DNA of 16,844 nucleotides from Alphaproteobacteria bacterium (GTDB taxonomy: Bacteria; Pseudomonadota; Alphaproteobacteria; Rhizobiales; Aestuariivirgaceae), in NCBI GenBank assembly GCA_026400595.1, contig JAPLOT010000193.1, positions 1 to 16,844 on the forward strand. The letters are read 5' to 3'. This document shows positions 14,973 to 16,844 of this stretch, in pieces. The notes beneath the pieces are model-generated. The model was given only the letters and a program-made list of their open reading frames with translations. It did no database searches and was not told the DNA's origin. Positions within the stretch are counted from its first letter, which is position 1; each line of letters begins with the position of its first letter. Made by a program: the position numbers and the translations under genes.

Positions 14973-15001
14973 TTGCGGGCCGGGGACCATCCCCCTAGTT
15001 T
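14973..15001 (+). promoter_or_regulatory. Candidate promoter of mmsA (TTGCGG-N17-TAGTTT) with internal dyad
   Basis: TTGCGG (14973-14978) and TAGTTT (14996-15001) are separated by 17 nt. The spacer contains the dyad GGGGA-CCA-TCCCC (14982-14994), placed where a regulator could block RNA polymerase. GCGGGC (14975-14980) and GCCCGC (15002-15007) flank it as a wider inverted repeat. The -10 box is identical to that proposed for rsfS. Confidence 0.4.
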
Positions 15002-15034
15002 GCCCGCCATATCTTGAGTTCAAGCGAGGGTTTC

Positions 15035-16534
15035 ATGGTCAAGGACATCGGGCATTTCATCGGCGGCAAGCACGTCAAGGGCACTTCCGGCCGTTTTGCG
15101 GATGTCTACAACCCCAATACCGGCGAGGTTCAGGCCCGGGTGGCGCTGGCCTCGCAGGCGGAACTGCGCGCCGCCGTCGAGAACGCCAAGGCGGCCCAAC
15201 CCGGCTGGGCGGCCAAGAACCCGCAGGTGCGCGCCCGCGTGATGATGAAGTTCCTGGATCTGGCCGCCAAGCACGCCGAGGAACTGGCCACGCTGATCTC
15301 GATGGAACACGGCAAGACCATCCCGGACGCGCTGGGCGACCTGCAGCGCGGCGTCGAGGTGGCGGAATTCGCCTGCGGCATCCCGCATCTGCTGAAAGGT
15401 GAATTCACCGATGGCGCCGGCCCCGGCATCGACATGTACTCCATGCGCCAGCCTTTGGGCGTGGCCGCCGGCATCACGCCTTTCAACTTCCCGGCCATGA
15501 TCCCGCTGTGGAAGTGCGCACCCGCCATTGCCTGCGGCAATGCCTTCATCCTGAAACCCTCGGAGCGCGATCCGTCCTGCCCGATGCGCCTGGCCGAGTT
15601 CTTCCTTGAGGCCGGACTTCCGCCGGGCATCCTCAATGTGGTGAACGGCGACAAGGAATCGGTCGACGCGATCCTCGACGATCCGGACATCGCCGCCGTG
15701 GGCTTCGTCGGTTCCACGCCCATCGCGCAATATGTCTATGCGCGCGCCACGTCGCACGGCAAGCGGGCGCAGTGCTTCGGCGGCGCCAAGAACCACATGA
15801 TCATCATGCCTGACGCCGACATGGACAAGGCCGTGGATGCGCTGATCGGCGCGGGCTATGGCTCGGCCGGCGAGCGCTGCATGGCGATCTCGGTCGCCGT
15901 GCCGGTGGGCGAGTCGACGGCCAATGCGCTGGTTGAGAAGCTGGTGCCGCGCGTCGAGAAGCTGAAGGTGGGCCTCTCCACCGACCGCGAGGCCGATTAC
16001 GGCCCGCTCGTCACCAAGGAAGCGCTGGCCCGCGTCAAGGGCTACATCGACCTTGGCGTCAAGGAAGGCGCCACGCTGAAGGTGGATGGCCGCGGCTTCA
16101 AGATGCAGGGCTACGAGAAGGGCTATTTCCTCGGCGGCTCGCTCTTCGACAATGTCACTAAGGACATGCGGATCTACAAGGAAGAGATCTTCGGCCCGGT
16201 GCTCTCGGTGGTACGCGCCAAGACCTATGACGAGGGCCTGGCGCTGGTCAACGATCACGAAGTCGGCAACGGCACCGCCATCTTCACCCGTGCCGGCGTC
16301 ACTGCGCGCGGCTTCGCGGCCCGCTGCCAGATCGGCATGGTGGGCATCAACGTGCCGATTCCGGTGCCGCTCGCCTATCACACCTTCGGCGGCTGGAAGC
16401 GCTCGTCCTTCGGCGATCTCAACCAGCATGGGCCTGACTCGGTGCGCTTCTACACCAAGACCAAGACGGTGACGGCGCGCTGGCCCAGCGGCATCAAGGA
16501 AGGCGCGCAGTTCTCCATCCCGACGATGCGGTGA
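15035..16534 (+). CDS. mmsA: CoA-acylating methylmalonate-semialdehyde dehydrogenase MmsA
   Basis: Oxidises methylmalonate semialdehyde (valine catabolism) and malonate semialdehyde (beta-alanine or inositol catabolism) with NAD and CoA to propionyl-CoA or acetyl-CoA plus CO2. The 499-residue length is the family norm. It has the MmsA-type start IGHFIGGKHVKGTSGR, the SMEHGKTIPDALGDLQRGVEV segment, ITPFNFPAMIPLW, FGGAKNHMIIMPDADMD and the catalytic Cys282 in GYGSAGERCMAISVAV; EEIFGPVLSVVRAK follows near the end. I chose the ATG at 15035 with GAGGG at 15026-15030; an in-frame TTG at 15014 is less supported. The stop overlaps the PhnA-domain gene. Confidence 0.94.
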   Translation: MVKDIGHFIGGKHVKGTSGRFADVYNPNTGEVQARVALASQAELRAAVENAKAAQPGWAAKNPQVRARVMMKFLDLAAKHAEELATLISMEHGKTIPDALGDLQRGVEVAEFACGIPHLLKGEFTDGAGPGIDMYSMRQPLGVAAGITPFNFPAMIPLWKCAPAIACGNAFILKPSERDPSCPMRLAEFFLEAGLPPGILNVVNGDKESVDAILDDPDIAAVGFVGSTPIAQYVYARATSHGKRAQCFGGAKNHMIIMPDADMDKAVDALIGAGYGSAGERCMAISVAVPVGESTANALVEKLVPRVEKLKVGLSTDREADYGPLVTKEALARVKGYIDLGVKEGATLKVDGRGFKMQGYEKGYFLGGSLFDNVTKDMRIYKEEIFGPVLSVVRAKTYDEGLALVNDHEVGNGTAIFTRAGVTARGFAARCQIGMVGINVPIPVPLAYHTFGGWKRSSFGDLNQHGPDSVRFYTKTKTVTARWPSGIKEGAQFSIPTMR

Positions 16535-16749
16535 TGGGTGACGTCAAGGACTGCAACGGCAACATCCTGGGTGACGGTGACTCGGTCACCGTCATCAAGG
16601 ATCTCAAGGTCAAGGGTGCCGGCGAGACGCTGAAGCGCGGCACGCTTTTCAAGAACATCCGGTTGACGGATGACTCCGGCGAGATCGAAGGCCGCACCGG
16701 TTCGATCAAGGGGCTGGTGCTGAAGACGGCCTTCGTCAAGAAGGCTTAA
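16531..16749 (+). CDS. PhnA-domain protein (YjdM-like), lacking the zinc ribbon
   Basis: Seventy-two residues matching the C-terminal PhnA domain of YjdM-type proteins: VKDCNGNILGDGDSVTVIKDLKVKG, then LKRGTLFKNIRL, and a final LKTAFVKKA. The N-terminal zinc ribbon of the full-length proteins is absent; short stand-alone PhnA-domain proteins are known. Despite the name alkylphosphonate utilization protein, a role in phosphonate breakdown is unproven. The GTG at 16531 overlaps the mmsA stop (GTGA); the ATG directly after it at 16534 is an equally good start. Co-transcription with mmsA is likely. The stop codon lies in TTAA, shared with a convergent minus-strand gene. Confidence 0.85.
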   Translation: MMGDVKDCNGNILGDGDSVTVIKDLKVKGAGETLKRGTLFKNIRLTDDSGEIEGRTGSIKGLVLKTAFVKKA

Positions 16750-16844
16750 GCTCTTCTTTCCTCGGCAAAATGCCCCATGCTGAAGATCTCGCCGATCTCG
16801 GCCATGAAGGGCGCGCAGGCCGGATCGGTCATGACCTTCTGGCC
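16746..16844 (-). CDS. Unidentified protein, C-terminal 32 residues (cut by window edge)
   Basis: On the minus strand the last 99 bases read 32 codons from the edge to a TAA at 16748-16746 (GQKVMTDPACAPFMAEIGEI, then FSMGHFAEERRA). The frame is open and its stop shares the palindrome TTAA with the PhnA-domain gene, a 4-nt convergent overlap. The residues look like a normal soluble protein end. I cannot name the family from so short a piece. Confidence 0.5.
   Translation of the reverse strand, partial: GQKVMTDPACAPFMAEIGEIFSMGHFAEERRA

Noticed and set aside
15020..16429. 469-codon open frame on the minus strand opposite mmsA
   Set aside because: Shadow of mmsA: biased His/Ala/Gly/Arg composition, no family match, no ribosome binding site.

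Overview
The window is a GC-rich chromosomal segment from an alphaproteobacterium, most likely of the Hyphomicrobiales (rhizobial) type. The main reason is gene order: obgE-proB-proA-nadD ... rsfS-rlmH-envC-ctpA-divergent polysaccharide deacetylase-rppH is a well-known alphaproteobacterial arrangement, and codon use and gene spacing fit. No tRNA, rRNA, CRISPR array, insertion sequence or phage gene was seen.

Layout. (1) 1-155, minus strand: N-terminus of a small secreted protein, cut by the window edge. (2) 377-4444, plus: obgE, proB, proA and nadD, each overlapping the next by 4 nt through a different start codon (GTGA, ATGA, TTGA), so probably one translationally coupled operon for ribosome assembly, proline synthesis and NAD synthesis. 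(3) 4441-6292: a divergent pair, a broken acyl-CoA dehydrogenase (minus) and an HxlR-type regulator with an SCP2-like C-terminal domain (plus), inserted between nadD and rsfS, which are normally adjacent. (4) 6407-9803, plus: rsfS with an unusual Lys/Ala/Pro-rich N-terminal tail, rlmH, a frameshifted and shortened envC-like gene, and ctpA, ending in a hairpin terminator. (5) 9948-12261, plus: membrane-anchored divergent polysaccharide deacetylase, rppH and a HAD hydrolase, tightly overlapping, preceded by a perfect CtrA-type box (TTAA-N7-TTAAC) and three GANTC sites. (6) 12468-13853: a DEAD-box-type RNA helicase with a DEVD motif II, a structured 5' leader and a strong terminator. (7) 13966-14916: an agmatinase-family ureohydrolase. 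(8) 15035-16749: mmsA (methylmalonate-semialdehyde dehydrogenase) overlapping a small PhnA-domain gene. (9) 16746-16844, minus: C-terminus of an unidentified gene sharing its stop with the PhnA-domain gene.

How the genes work together. Much of the window concerns ribosome assembly or silencing and RNA turnover (ObgE, RsfS, RlmH, RppH, RNA helicase) and envelope or division functions (EnvC-like, CtpA, deacetylase), with housekeeping NAD and proline synthesis. The CtrA/GANTC promoter suggests cell-cycle timing of the deacetylase-rppH-HAD unit. I see no clearly new multi-gene system. The most unusual items are the RsfS basic tail with a probable CTG start, the CtrA/GANTC promoter, and two nearby genes (acyl-CoA dehydrogenase and envC) that each appear to have lost an internal segment out of frame.
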